A DNA stretch of 64,000 nucleotides from Seriola aureovittata (lineage: Eukaryota; Chordata; Actinopteri; Carangiformes; Carangidae): positions 541,759 through 605,758 of the forward strand of contig NC_079385.1 of assembly GCF_021018895.1 (NCBI RefSeq). Direction: 5' to 3'. Every line of letters starts with the position of its first letter. Position 1 is the stretch's first letter. A program made the position numbers and the translations under genes. The notes under the pieces are model-generated. The model was not told the origin of the DNA. It worked only from the letters and a program-made list of their open reading frames with translations, and did no database searches. Of the stretch, positions 54,801-64,000 are shown in pieces.

Positions 54801-57353
54801 TGAGCACAGGAATGTATGAAGGTGTACTGTGACACTACTGAACTTCTGCTGTACTATTGGACTCTTTAGACTCATGCAATCAACACTGTAATATTTCCAT
54901 TGCTGTATCTTCTTTTTTTTTTTTTTTTTTTTACAAATGTTTTACATTTTAGCACCTTTGGTCCAGACTGAAATATCTGAACAAGTGTTGGATGAATCCT
55001 CATGAAAACAGATTCATGGTCCCTACAGGATGAATCCCAACAACTTTCATGATCTCCTGACTTTTAATCCAGCATCATAAGATTGATACTTTTGGTTTTT
55101 AGTGAATATCAAAACAACATTAGATGAATTGAAAATTTGGTTCAGACATTCATCTTCCCCACAGGATCAATTGTAGTGGCTTTGGAGATTCCTTAACTTC
55201 TCCTCTAGTGCCATCATCAAGTCATCATTTCATTTTATCCAATACTTTGGTTCATGATCAAACACCCAATCAGACTCAGCTGTACTAGCGTTTGGCCACA
55301 CACTACACTAAGATCGTGAACATCATAAACATTATACTTGTAAAACATCAGTGCAGTTTTAACATGGTCACTGTGAGCATGTTAACATGCTGAGGTTGGC
55401 GTTTTGCTCAAAGTTGTTAAAAAATAAATAAAACTGTCTCAAAAATCCTGTGTAAGTTGAGCTTTCATGCAAAAAAAAACAACAACCAACTGTTCATTAC
55501 TGGTCCTGTAATTTCTTAAAGGACCTATTTGTAAGTTCTGCTGTTGCTTAATAACCAGAGTTAGCATTAACAGCTGTTTATGTATCAATCGAGAAGAAAC
55601 CTTTACTCAACAACAGCTGTTTCCAGAGGTGGAAACAAACACAAATGCTAACCTCTGTTTTGCTATTTCTATCACATTCTTTCTTGTACTGAAGTTAGCA
55701 TTCCAACCAGCTTGCCTTGGTCCAGTTGGACTGTATCGCCACTTACTGACACACAGTAGCGTCCAGTCTGCTCAAAGGACTTGTTATAACCTCTTGTCTT
55801 GTAAACACAACAATGGCTGAAGGTGTTGTTAAGACTAGGAAGTAAACTGCTGTTAATGCTAACATTAGCTATGTAGCAATAGCAAAACTTAAAAACTCAT
55901 GTTCTGAGACACAATGCAAATATCAATTAATTTGAGCTTTGAAGAAAGATCCAGAGAGTTATTTAGTTGTTACATAGTTGAGTAGATTTTGTAATCAAAC
56001 CCAAGTAAATATTAATTTCTTAAAGGAACTTTATTCTCCATATTTTTTTTTGATTGTATACTTGGATATATACATACAATACGAGTCAATAGTGTTCTGA
56101 CTGAAACAATCTTGAGGTTACATTTGCCTTTAACCAGAATGAATGAATTCAAAGCATACCAGCTGAACACTGTCTCCATTTTCCTTATTAGCTCCAAGCA
56201 GCATCCTCTTTTAAGGAATTCAAGGACCTTTACAAGAAGTTAAATATCAGTCCCTTTATGTGGAATCACAAATGCTGACAAATTGATTACTGACACATGG
56301 ACCATGTGTTAGGCTGCTCTCTACAACACAGTCATGCCTCAAGTTACTGCATACTCGTTGTCAGAGTCAGTGAGTCACACTAGACTGAGCTGCGAACCAG
56401 CAGCCAGGCTGGGAAGCAGGAAGTACACATTATACAGAACCCACAGGCGAGGGCTTGCAGACACAAACACTGTATGTACACACATGTAAACACATCAGCT
56501 GAATGGAGCAGCAGCTTATAGGACTCTCAGTGTTTCTTGTGCCATTTTGACACTGAACTTTGGCACCAACACTGAGACAACAGGCTCTATTCAGTTCACT
56601 GATATGTCCACAAAGAGGATGTCTGTCCTGGGTGATGTGTTTTGTCACGGTGATGTACTGTGTGACTGCAGCCTCACTGCCAAGACACTGGTCCTGAGAA
56701 CTTTTTCTTTATTTATATATACTGTCAATTAATGTATCACATTACTACATTCATTCATTGTTGTAACACTTAATGTCATCAGGCTGATTACTTCTTTAAT
56801 GTAATCTGGTTGATTATTGTTATCTGCCTTTATGTTGATGTACTTGACCTTTGTATTTCATAACAGCTACATAAATGGATATGAATCCACAGTCTTATGA
56901 CTATGTTTGAACTGGCAGTAGCGAATGGGAAGTAGGTCTGATGAGATCACTGCCGAAGTCCAGCTGCAGCTGATAAGTCAAAGTGATGGCAGCACTCATA
57001 TCAAAAACTAGGACTTGCAGCTAAAATAAGGTTTGTTTCTGAACATACAGATGATTAATGATGATTAGTGATCATGTAATGGTAACCTGACCTGTATTTT
57101 CCATGTTGCCTTCAGTGCAGCGTCCTCCTGTTCGCAGATTGTACTGACATACTGTCATATAAAAGGAATGTTTTTCACTGAATGCACCCAGAGGCGATAA
57201 TTCAGATTACAGACCTGATCTACTTTTGAGCTTTTTAAACCCTCAGACTCATGAGAACTTCCATCTCTGAGGTATGGCTTGTTGCTACATACTGACACGC
57301 AATCTACCTCTGCCTGGCCTGCAGCCTGTGTGTGTTTGTGTTTGTGTGTGTGT

Positions 57354-57394
<41 letters not shown>

Positions 57395-59275
57395 CCATAT
57401 GTACAATAGCCTATATCAAGATACCAAGATAATCATTTGTCACATTTAGTTATGTTGTTTTGTATTGTTATATTAAAATATTCCCCTCTGATAATATTAT
57501 ATATGTCACATTTTAAGAGGAAGTGAGTGACCACAGACTCTTCTCTCTGTTGGTAGCCAGGACTTCTTCTACCATCCTTTACCCCTCATTTAACCTCTTC
57601 TCCTCTCCCTACAATCCTGTGTGTTCTGCTCCGGTCCCTGTCTCTGCTCTGAACCTTCTCACTCTGCTTGGCTCTGCGTTGGCCTCCCCCCCTGCTCAGC
57701 ACAACCAGCCTCCAGCCCAGTTCCCCACACTCTCAGCACAGTTCCCCACACTCTCAGCACAGTTCCCCACACTCTCAGCCCAGTTCCCCACACTCTCAGC
57801 ACAGTTCCCCACACTCTCAGTCATCCCCTCAGCACAGCTCATACAGTATCTCATCCCCACTATGCTTAGTACAGTAAATGCTGCCTCCATCCAATGGAGT
57901 GTGGTAATTAGCTTGAACCTGTATGTAATGAAGCAAATAATGTGACTATTCTGGGAGGAGACATAACATTATGAAATACTTTGTACAAATAAATGTGCAT
58001 CCCTGAAGTGGAAACCAGAGCTAAATCTTAACGAGGACTAAATTTGACCTACCACTCCTCTGAAGGATGGAGGAATCAGCCCACAGTAGATGGGGATGAA
58101 ACAGCTACAGATCAGCGCCTATGGACAGAGCGCAGGGTTAAACCAGAGGAAATCCATTTCTTGAGGTTTGCATTACTGTAACAGAGGCCCTACAGGCCTC
58201 TCCAGATTTATCAGATAACCATCCAAGCACCTGAATCAGCTCCTCTTTGGAGCTGAACTCCGACACCAGCACGTTCTCCCCGTCAGACACTCTGGTGAGT
58301 GAGACACACAGCCGCCCTGAGGCTAGGACATGTGCGTCAGAGGGCAGATCACGATTCAGGCCTGACTTTATCACCTTCACCAGGTTGAAGTTGGGGTGAA
58401 GGGGGCCCAGGTTCCTCTTCCTGGCCTCCTTCGCCACCTCGATCACATCTTCACAGCATTTAGCTGGGAAACAGAAAGAAGAAGGAGAAGTGAAGGAGAC
58501 GCCGCACACAGAAACACACTGTTTCAAGTGTCAATCTGCGACCAGATCAATGCTAAAGCTACCAGGAGTCAGTGATTGAAAGTGACCTGGATGAGTCCCC
58601 CTTTGAGCACAGGCTGAACTGCACACACACGTGTCCACTGACATCAGGCCGCATGATTGTTTATTGACGGTAGGAAAAGTGAAAGAGTCCCTGTGACTCA
58701 CACAGTCTTGAGAAACAGGGTGTTTCCCTTATCGATCAGTGGCTCCACTGATTCAGATTGAAACACATACTGAACATATATCAATTAAAGCAATTATCAG
58801 CCTATTGAGTCCTTATGTCCTCCCGTCTTCTGATAGTAAAGTTACATCTAATGTACAGATGTTATCTACAGCACTGAACAAGGAATAGTTACTGAAAAAT
58901 ACTTGGACTTAACAAATGATTTGTATTTAACTGAATAAATCTATATAGCAAAAATACATAAACTCATTCTGACTTTAATAAATATCCACATCTGTAATTT
59001 TGTGTACATGTTAATGACATTCGGATGAAGTATATTTCAGACAGAGGGAAACTGAGGCTCACTGTTTTTCATATATGAAAAATACCTACATTTACTACAT
59101 ACAGTACATTTATCTAATATGTGCTATTTCTATATGCGAAGATATATATAAAACAAAACCCAACTAAAATCTACTGAAATTCAACCTGTTTCCACACAAC
59201 AAGAACTGAACTGAAACAAGTTGAAGTTCGTGCACCACTCATTAATTAAAGGCTATGGATACTGTTACTACTACA

Positions 59276-59309
<34 letters not shown>

Positions 59310-59563
59310 GCCTTCAGGACTTCCGGTTTCCTGTGCATTAAGCTCCAGGCTGCCAGGCCACAGCGGTGTATCTTACTTATAGATGCCCGGCTGGCGAGCA
59401 CCGAGGCGGTCAGAGCACCGGCAGAGGCGCCGTACAGCTGGGTGGCCCCTCTGACGAGGTAAGGCGCTTTCTCCAGCAGACAGCTGGCAACTCCGATGTG
59501 GTAAATCCCCAGGAACCCGCACCCGGCGAAAGACAGACTCCAGCCGCCGCTGAGGTCGAACAT
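45822..59563 (-). CDS. pnpla3: Patatin-like phospholipase domain-containing 3
   Basis: Nine exons with matching phases: 59377-59563, 58231-58463, 58053-58118, 54130-54339, 47403-47463, 47107-47283, 46826-46958, 46623-46724, 45822-46059; 468 residues (human PNPLA3 481, also nine exons). Start ATG 59563 ([19 protein letters not shown]). The oxyanion loop is GCGFLG (14-19), the nucleophile Ser47 lies in GASAG, and the dyad Asp166 is in DGG: the same numbers as human PNPLA3. Ile148 (SCFIPIYCG) is the residue altered in the human I148M variant. The patatin domain covers about 10-180. The C-terminal part has [14 protein letters not shown] and [17 protein letters not shown] (lipid-droplet half), and the tail contains SSSHHHHS and ends HAQQ. 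It acts on acylglycerols and phospholipids at lipid droplets. Head-to-head with sult4a1, as expected from synteny; pnpla2 or pnpla5 identity is less likely. Confidence 0.92.
49055..49596 (+). repeat. Gypsy-type solo LTR in pnpla3 intron 4
   Basis: It begins TGTCATGGTTTGC and ends AACCCTGACA (its complement starts TGTCAGGGTTTG), so the ends are a 12-bp imperfect inverted repeat with TG...CA termini. It has a TATA-like ctatatag at 49247 and AATAAA at 49526 in the same orientation, which supports an LTR. No matching TSD is present at these ends. A GTGGCA motif recurs at 49049-49054 and 49610-49615, slightly outside on the right. Confidence 0.6.
50040..52885 (+). mobile_element. CR1/L2-like LINE with endonuclease and RT, degraded
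   Basis: The order is a basic N-terminal segment and [18 protein letters not shown] (APE endonuclease start), then [13 protein letters not shown] and [16 protein letters not shown]. After an inserted MITE it continues with [16 protein letters not shown] and [28 protein letters not shown] and [20 protein letters not shown]. The RT has [40 protein letters not shown] and catalytic YSDDTAIV (about 52610). Stops, frameshifts and a large deletion between 51960 and 52060 make it inactive. It sits antisense in pnpla3 intron 4. Confidence 0.9.
50523..51211. mobile_element. 689-bp hAT MITE with 8-bp TSD
   Basis: Ends CAGTGGCGATTGC (50523) and GCAGCCGCCACTG (51211) are inverted, with a further shared gggaagctca block inside each end. 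CCCTGGTC is repeated at 50515-50522 and 51212-51219. An 8-bp TSD with CAGTGGCG termini is diagnostic of hAT. There is no transposase ORF. The insertion interrupts the LINE endonuclease reading frame, so it post-dates the LINE. Confidence 0.93.
54955..55410 (+). repeat. Abundant teleost interspersed repeat in pnpla3 intron 3
   Basis: Characteristic text includes ttggatgaatcctcatgaaa, ttcccCACAGGATcaattg, ctagtgccatcatcaagtca, tccaatactttggttcatga and taaaacatcagtgcagtttt followed by gtgagcatgttaacatgctg. This is a well-known high-copy teleost repeat by appearance. Its end structure is not clear, so I leave the class open. Confidence 0.6.
57327..57393. repeat. (TG)n microsatellite
   Basis: An interrupted TG array lies in pnpla3 intron 3. 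Confidence 0.95.
57718..57822. repeat. 21-bp minisatellite, five units
   Basis: Five tandem copies of cagttccccacactctcagc(a) are nearly identical, with one a-to-c change in the third unit. The in-frame QFPTLSA repeat in one plus-strand ORF is a by-product, because it lies antisense in pnpla3 intron 3. Confidence 0.95.
59274..59308. repeat. (AAT)n microsatellite
   Basis: An AAT array lies about 70 bp downstream of the pnpla3 exon 1 donor. Confidence 0.9.
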
Positions 59564-60578
59564 TGCGGGACATGCCACGGCTGGGGAGCCCCGAGAGCAG
59601 ACAGAACACCGGGCGCGCAGCGGGAGGCTCACCGCTGTCACCTCTGCTCGGCGGAGAGACGCTGACTGACGGACTTTAAACGGGGAAGTGCAGGGAGGGC
59701 CAGCTGCTGGTGATGCGTTCAGGTGCAGTCAGAACGATCACAACCCCGTTATGAGCGATCCAGTAGAGCGTAGGCCACAGTAATTTCAAACAGCACACTT
59801 ATTTGACATACAGTCATAGTGCCATCACTATTTTATTTACTGCTCATTAGTCCAGACATGTTCACAGTATCTGAAGATCTATAACCATGACCTGCACTTT
59901 GCATGAATATGAAGGCAACATACATATGTTAGTGAGAGCGGGATTGGATGAATGCACGTCTATCACTTCCTTTTTCTATTAAAGAACCAATAAACAGCGA
60001 GGGGGATCGACTACATGCTGTTACATCATGACTCACTTAACCTCACCTGTTGCAGGTCTCTGTCTTCTGTGATGCTGACAGACCACCCTGATTCTCACTG
60101 CTGGGTGTCACCTGAGGACAGAGTTACACATTTGATCAGAAGTGATGATGAATCAAAGAAGAGACTATTTTACTGTAGAAGAAAAAGAAAAACGTGAATA
60201 AACTAACAATGGAAATATTACATTTTTACCTTGTTTGTTGACGTATAATAAAATGTAATGTTGATAACAAATGTGATACACCTTTAGGTCGTATTAAACT
60301 TGGTTTGTGCACCATATAAGAATATATGGGGACAATGCATTAAAGTGTTGGGGATGAAAGGTTTTATACAGTGACACTGTGGCAGCTATAAGTATTTCCT
60401 GAAGAGGATGTGATGTCACACACTGATGTCTGCTGACCTTCATCTATTGACTGAGGCTGAGACATAGTGGGAATTAATTGGGACTTTCATCATCAGGTTC
60501 TATTCATAGTTGATCATATGCAGTAGTGACCATCCTGAATGTTAATGGTAATAATAATGGAATAATCTGTTACCTCCT

Positions 60579-61203
60579 TGTCAAAACTGATGTGGGACCC
60601 CAGATCAGAGACAGAACACGAAACACACCAGCAATACCATTCAAGGGAGTTTATTGGGGCGAAGGCAATGGTGATGGTGAATGTGGAGGTGGAGTGGGTC
60701 CCAGGAATCCTGGTGGCGAGTGAGAACAGACAGGAGTCTGGGGAACACTGGAAGCCAGACGCAGGGGAGTAACACACTCTTGAAAACCCGAGGGACAGCT
60801 GGAGACCAAAAGCAGATGGGTGGTGTGGTGACAGCGGAAGGTGGCAGGAACAGCAGCCCACGAATCAGGAATTCTTCTGGAGCACAGGAAAACAAATGTT
60901 ACTACAGACAAAAATCACTGGGAAATATCACAATATAAACTTAGTCAGATAAACTAAACAGAGAGGCAGAGAGAGTTCTACCACTGCGAAGCATGGAAAA
61001 TCTGACGTTGAATGGATGGATGACCAGGGTAGATATACTGCAGGTGATGAGTGATAGATTGCCGATGTGGTGGTAACCTTCTGTCCAGACCACGCCTCCG
61101 CTGAGTCACCTGATGTCAGGGGAAGCACACAACCACACACACACATACACGGGGAAGGAAAAGGAAAAGGAAAAACACTGGGAGACACAGCGAGACTGTG
61201 ACA
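60579..61203 (-). repeat. Gypsy-type solo LTR between pnpla3 and sult4a1
   Basis: It starts TGTCAAAACTG and ends GCGAGACTGTGACA, with TGTCA/TGACA inverted ends. On the minus strand it has TATATC near 61030 and CAATAAACTC (polyadenylation signal, about 60648-60657) in the right order for U3-R-U5. No internal retroelement sequence and no matching TSD are seen. It lies in the 2.4-kb head-to-head intergenic region and could affect promoter activity. Confidence 0.6.
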
Positions 61204-61760
61204 TAACTTAAAAAGTAGAGAAAAAATTCAATTGTGGCAAAAGTCTTGATGTAAAACACTTAACTCATTAGACCTTAACCGACTCGTGAAGAACTGTCAT
61301 TAGGAAATGTTTGGAAACTGTAAGAAACATAAATGGTATATTATTCAATAATAAAAAAATAAAACAACCCTACATATAACATATATTAGTAGTGGTACAG
61401 CAATCACAGTAATCATTGACTATTGATTATCTGTCTGAAGAGCAGCACAGAAACACTAACTGAGTTTACTGTGACTGTGACTCTATAGGATCAGTATATG
61501 ATCATTGTTGGGGTGTTTATGATACTAACTGCTTTCATTAACTCCATATTAAATATATGGACACAACACACAATCACATCATGCTATTTAATAACATGCT
61601 ATGGTTTATTTATAACATCAACATTACAGTAAATGATTCTATAGGATTTTATGAGGCCTATAATATCAGTATACTGATACTGTTTACTGGAGCCTATGGG
61701 GCTGTGCGTTCGTCGCCCCGGTAAGAGTGGTCCTGATGCTGGACCTCGTGTGCGCGCATT
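61204..61760. other. Intergenic, no gene seen
   Basis: AT-rich sequence with no exon-like frame lies between the solo LTR and the GC-rich sult4a1 upstream region. From about 61780 the base composition becomes GC/CpG richer toward the sult4a1 first exon. Confidence 0.5.
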
Positions 61761-61984
61761 ACATCACTTATCTCCCACGTGATTGGCTGTAGATCAACTC
61801 GCCCGCCCGCCGCACAGCATCCAGCGCGAGCCTCCTCCTCCTCATCATCCCAAAGCGAGAGGCAGCGGTGTTCAGATCAGTCTCATCACCATCATCATCC
61901 TCATCTATTTTATTCCTCTGGATCACACTGTTCGCTTGGTGCCTCGCGCTTTCCTTTCCTTTGCACTGGCGGCTCGTTTGGACG

Positions 61985-62153
61985 ATGGCCGAAAGCGAGG
62001 CAGACACGCCGAGCACGCCGATCGAGTTTGAGAGCAAATACTTCGAGTTTGATGGAGTGCGGCTGCCGCCCTTCTGCAGAGGGAAGATGGAGGAGATCGC
62101 GAATTTCTCCCTCAGAAGTAGCGACATATGGATTGTCACCTACCCGAAGTCAG
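61985..62153 (+). CDS. sult4a1: Sulfotransferase family 4A member 1, exon 1 (partial)
   Basis: The ATG at 61985 has A at -3 and G at +4. The exon encodes MAESEADTPSTPIEFESKYF and then EFDGVRLPPFCRGKMEEIAN, NFSLRSSDIWIVTYPKSG. It ends at a GTAAAC donor after 62153 (56 codons plus 1 nt). It is almost identical to the vertebrate SULT4A1 N-terminus (284 residues in human). The TYPKSG block is the 5-prime phosphosulfate-binding loop of the family, where PAPS contacts are made. SULT4A1 is a brain-enriched cytosolic sulfotransferase-like protein with no proven substrate. The remaining exons lie beyond the right edge. 62154-64000 is intron 1, in which I see no other gene. Confidence 0.95.
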
Positions 62154-64000
62154 GTAAACAAGCCTCTGCGTCACCATCTGCGCAGTGCTCGCTGGGTCGT
62201 CAGATGTCTTCACTTGTATTTGCTCTCTGCTGCAGCGACGACTGCAGGTTTCCCCTGTGATTCTCAAAGTTTCTCATTTGACACAGAGCGACCCAATGTA
62301 CAGCCCGTATCAGCTGTAGGCTCCATTTTACATGCCTTAGTCCCAGGCTTCATTAAAGTTACAAAGCAGGTGGTGTTTCATATTTAATAGCGCTGGGTGG
62401 GTCAGTTATCTAATATCTCTACAGGCCTTTCTCAAGGTTTACCAGCCTCTGTGTCATAATCACTACGAGACACAGTAAATAGATGACTGCGTGGCTGCAG
62501 TGAATCAGTCAGCCCACACGTCTCAGCATAGTGATGAGAGTTCATGTTTACATCCATCTCCGAATGTCTTTGCGCAGCGCTGCTGCAACCTGCTGCCGTG
62601 CGCGGTGCCCTGTTGTGCGCTGGGTGGGTCCGGTCATGTGACGGCTGTAGTGCACACACGGAGAGGGGCAGAGGGATGTTTGACTGTTGTCATGGGAATC
62701 ATCTCTCATCTTCTGGTTCAGCATCTCAGCAGCAACACCTCTGTGATGGAAGACAGTCAATAGGCCTGTTCACAGTTAGCAAAGTCCATAACTGATGATG
62801 AGATTACCCAAGTTATCATCACTTAGACCATGTGGCTTAATACATGATACAGCTACAGATCAGTCTTACAGAAATTAATGCATTGCCTCTGGTTCCATTG
62901 GAAAACACACCTAACTGTTCTCTGACTAAAGCCTTAGAAAAACAGATGAACTGAGAAGTTGCAGCTGATCGTTGCTGTTTGTTGGTTTAAAGTTATGCTG
63001 GGACAAAAAAATAAAGAGGGTGAGTGGATACATGATGCAGTGTTGCTGCACCATACACACAGTGTTACATGATACTGTGAGAGAAAGCAGTCGAGTGCAG
63101 TAGTGTGTGTATGTGTAACAGACCAGTGTGTAACAGCACAGGTTCGTGCTGCATCCTGATCCACACGGGCCCTTTGTTAACTTTCCTCAGCCATCACTCA
63201 TCCAGGGCTCGTCAGACACAGGTTGCAACATCCTTTGATGCTTTGCAAAGTCAGTGATATTTCCTGACAGTTTTGCAAAACCAAAGTTACAAATGATTCA
63301 TAGCCTCCAGAGCAAGCTATGGTAGTGTTAGGGAAAGACTGGAAAATGACAGATATGTTGGGGGTTAGGCCCTCAGTTATAGCTGCACTGAAAAGTTTTT
63401 ATCACTTACTAAAACAATAAACAATAAACAAACTAAACAATAGATCAAATGATTATGTGAAATGTGAGAGTTGTCAGACCGATGTCAGCTCACTGTTTTG
63501 ATTTTGCAGTGTGCAGCAAACAGCAGACTCAGCAGCTGTGAACAGAGTGGAGCATTTAGCAGCTAAAGGAGCTGGTGGAGACAAAACACAGACCTAAAAG
63601 AGAGGGAATATTGCATTTCCATACATCAGGTGGACACAAACACAATTTCTAAATAGACAACTGTTTGCTCACACATTAATTCTAGCTTTATAAGGTGACA
63701 AAACAGCAACTGTTGGATTGTGAAGGGAAGAAATTCCAGTTTCCTGCATTAAAGTCCCACAACCAAAGACACCTCAGTTACACAAAGGTACTGAATGTTG
63801 GCATAAGGGCCAAATGACAAAATGCAGAGCAGAACAGAGTGTTGTAGTGTTGAGTGATGCAGGGGAAATGCTATAAGAAAATGGCTAGTGTTGATGTAGG
63901 GGAGATAGCCATGTATCGTAGTGGAAAAACCCAGCAGTGCTGCGAGGCAGAATGATGAGCATATACGCAGATTCTTCATGGTGCTTAAAAGAACAATTTA

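Noticed and set aside
57718..57822. CRISPR-like array
   Set aside because: Units are contiguous 21-mers with no spacers, in a vertebrate genome.
57523..57945. 140-codon ORF with QFPTLSA repeats as a repetitive protein
   Set aside because: It is produced by a 21-bp minisatellite and lies antisense in pnpla3 intron 3.
61868..62260. In-frame N-terminal extension of sult4a1 with a hydrophobic, signal-like segment
   Set aside because: The upstream frame opens at GTG (61868), not ATG, and no in-frame ATG lies upstream before 61985. The 61985 ATG has a strong context and matches the known vertebrate N-terminus.
61779..62387. 202-codon ORF overlapping sult4a1 exon 1
   Set aside because: It is out of frame with the clear sult4a1 exon, and its composition follows the GC-rich, serine/histidine-coding repeats of the region.

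Overview
This is vertebrate, almost certainly percomorph teleost, nuclear DNA. The window has spliced genes with long introns, two Tc1/mariner families, tRNA-derived SINEs, CR1/L2-like LINE pieces, endogenous retrovirus (ERV) and gypsy-type solo LTRs, and abundant CA, TATC and ATT microsatellites. Four protein-coding genes can be supported by exon-by-exon reading with matching splice phases. They are the 5-prime half of ttll12 (minus, 8428-16518), a complete snx4 (minus, 30732-38986), a complete pnpla3-like patatin phospholipase (minus, 45822-59563) and the first coding exon of sult4a1 (plus, 61985-62153, running off the right edge). ttll12, pnpla3 and sult4a1 lie in the same neighbourhood on human 22q13; snx4 between them is a difference from human, where SNX4 is on chromosome 3.

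Layout. 1-7.2 kb is a pile-up of dead elements: a gypsy-type LTR end, a LINE RT fragment, an unidentified minus-strand ORF, and a 5-prime-truncated ERV (pol, PPT and start of the 3-prime LTR). That ERV was later hit by a tRNA-SINE (15-bp TSD) and a 1.62-kb Tc1 element. 8.4-16.5 kb carries ttll12 exons 6 to 1. 16.6-30 kb is intergenic. It holds a MITE, a solo LTR with perfect 5-bp TSDs, a second ERV on the minus strand (tRNA-Trp primer binding site, gag, protease, integrase, no env) and a long foldback element. 30.7-39.0 kb is snx4. 39.3-45.7 kb is intergenic with LINE, Sleeping Beauty-like and palindromic TTAA elements. 45.8-59.6 kb is pnpla3, whose 6.7-kb intron 4 hosts an LTR and a LINE disrupted by a 689-bp hAT MITE. 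60-62 kb has another LTR and the sult4a1 first exon.

The genes do not form a pathway. ttll12 is a tubulin-ligase-like regulator, snx4 acts in endosomal recycling, pnpla3 in lipid-droplet lipid remodelling, and sult4a1 is a neuronal sulfotransferase-like protein.

The most unusual structure is an 873-bp TG...CA insertion with CATG target duplications at 21255-22127, inside the second ERV. It carries an intron-containing segment followed by an exactly spliced copy of the same two exons, which looks like a reverse-transcription scar inside an LTR.
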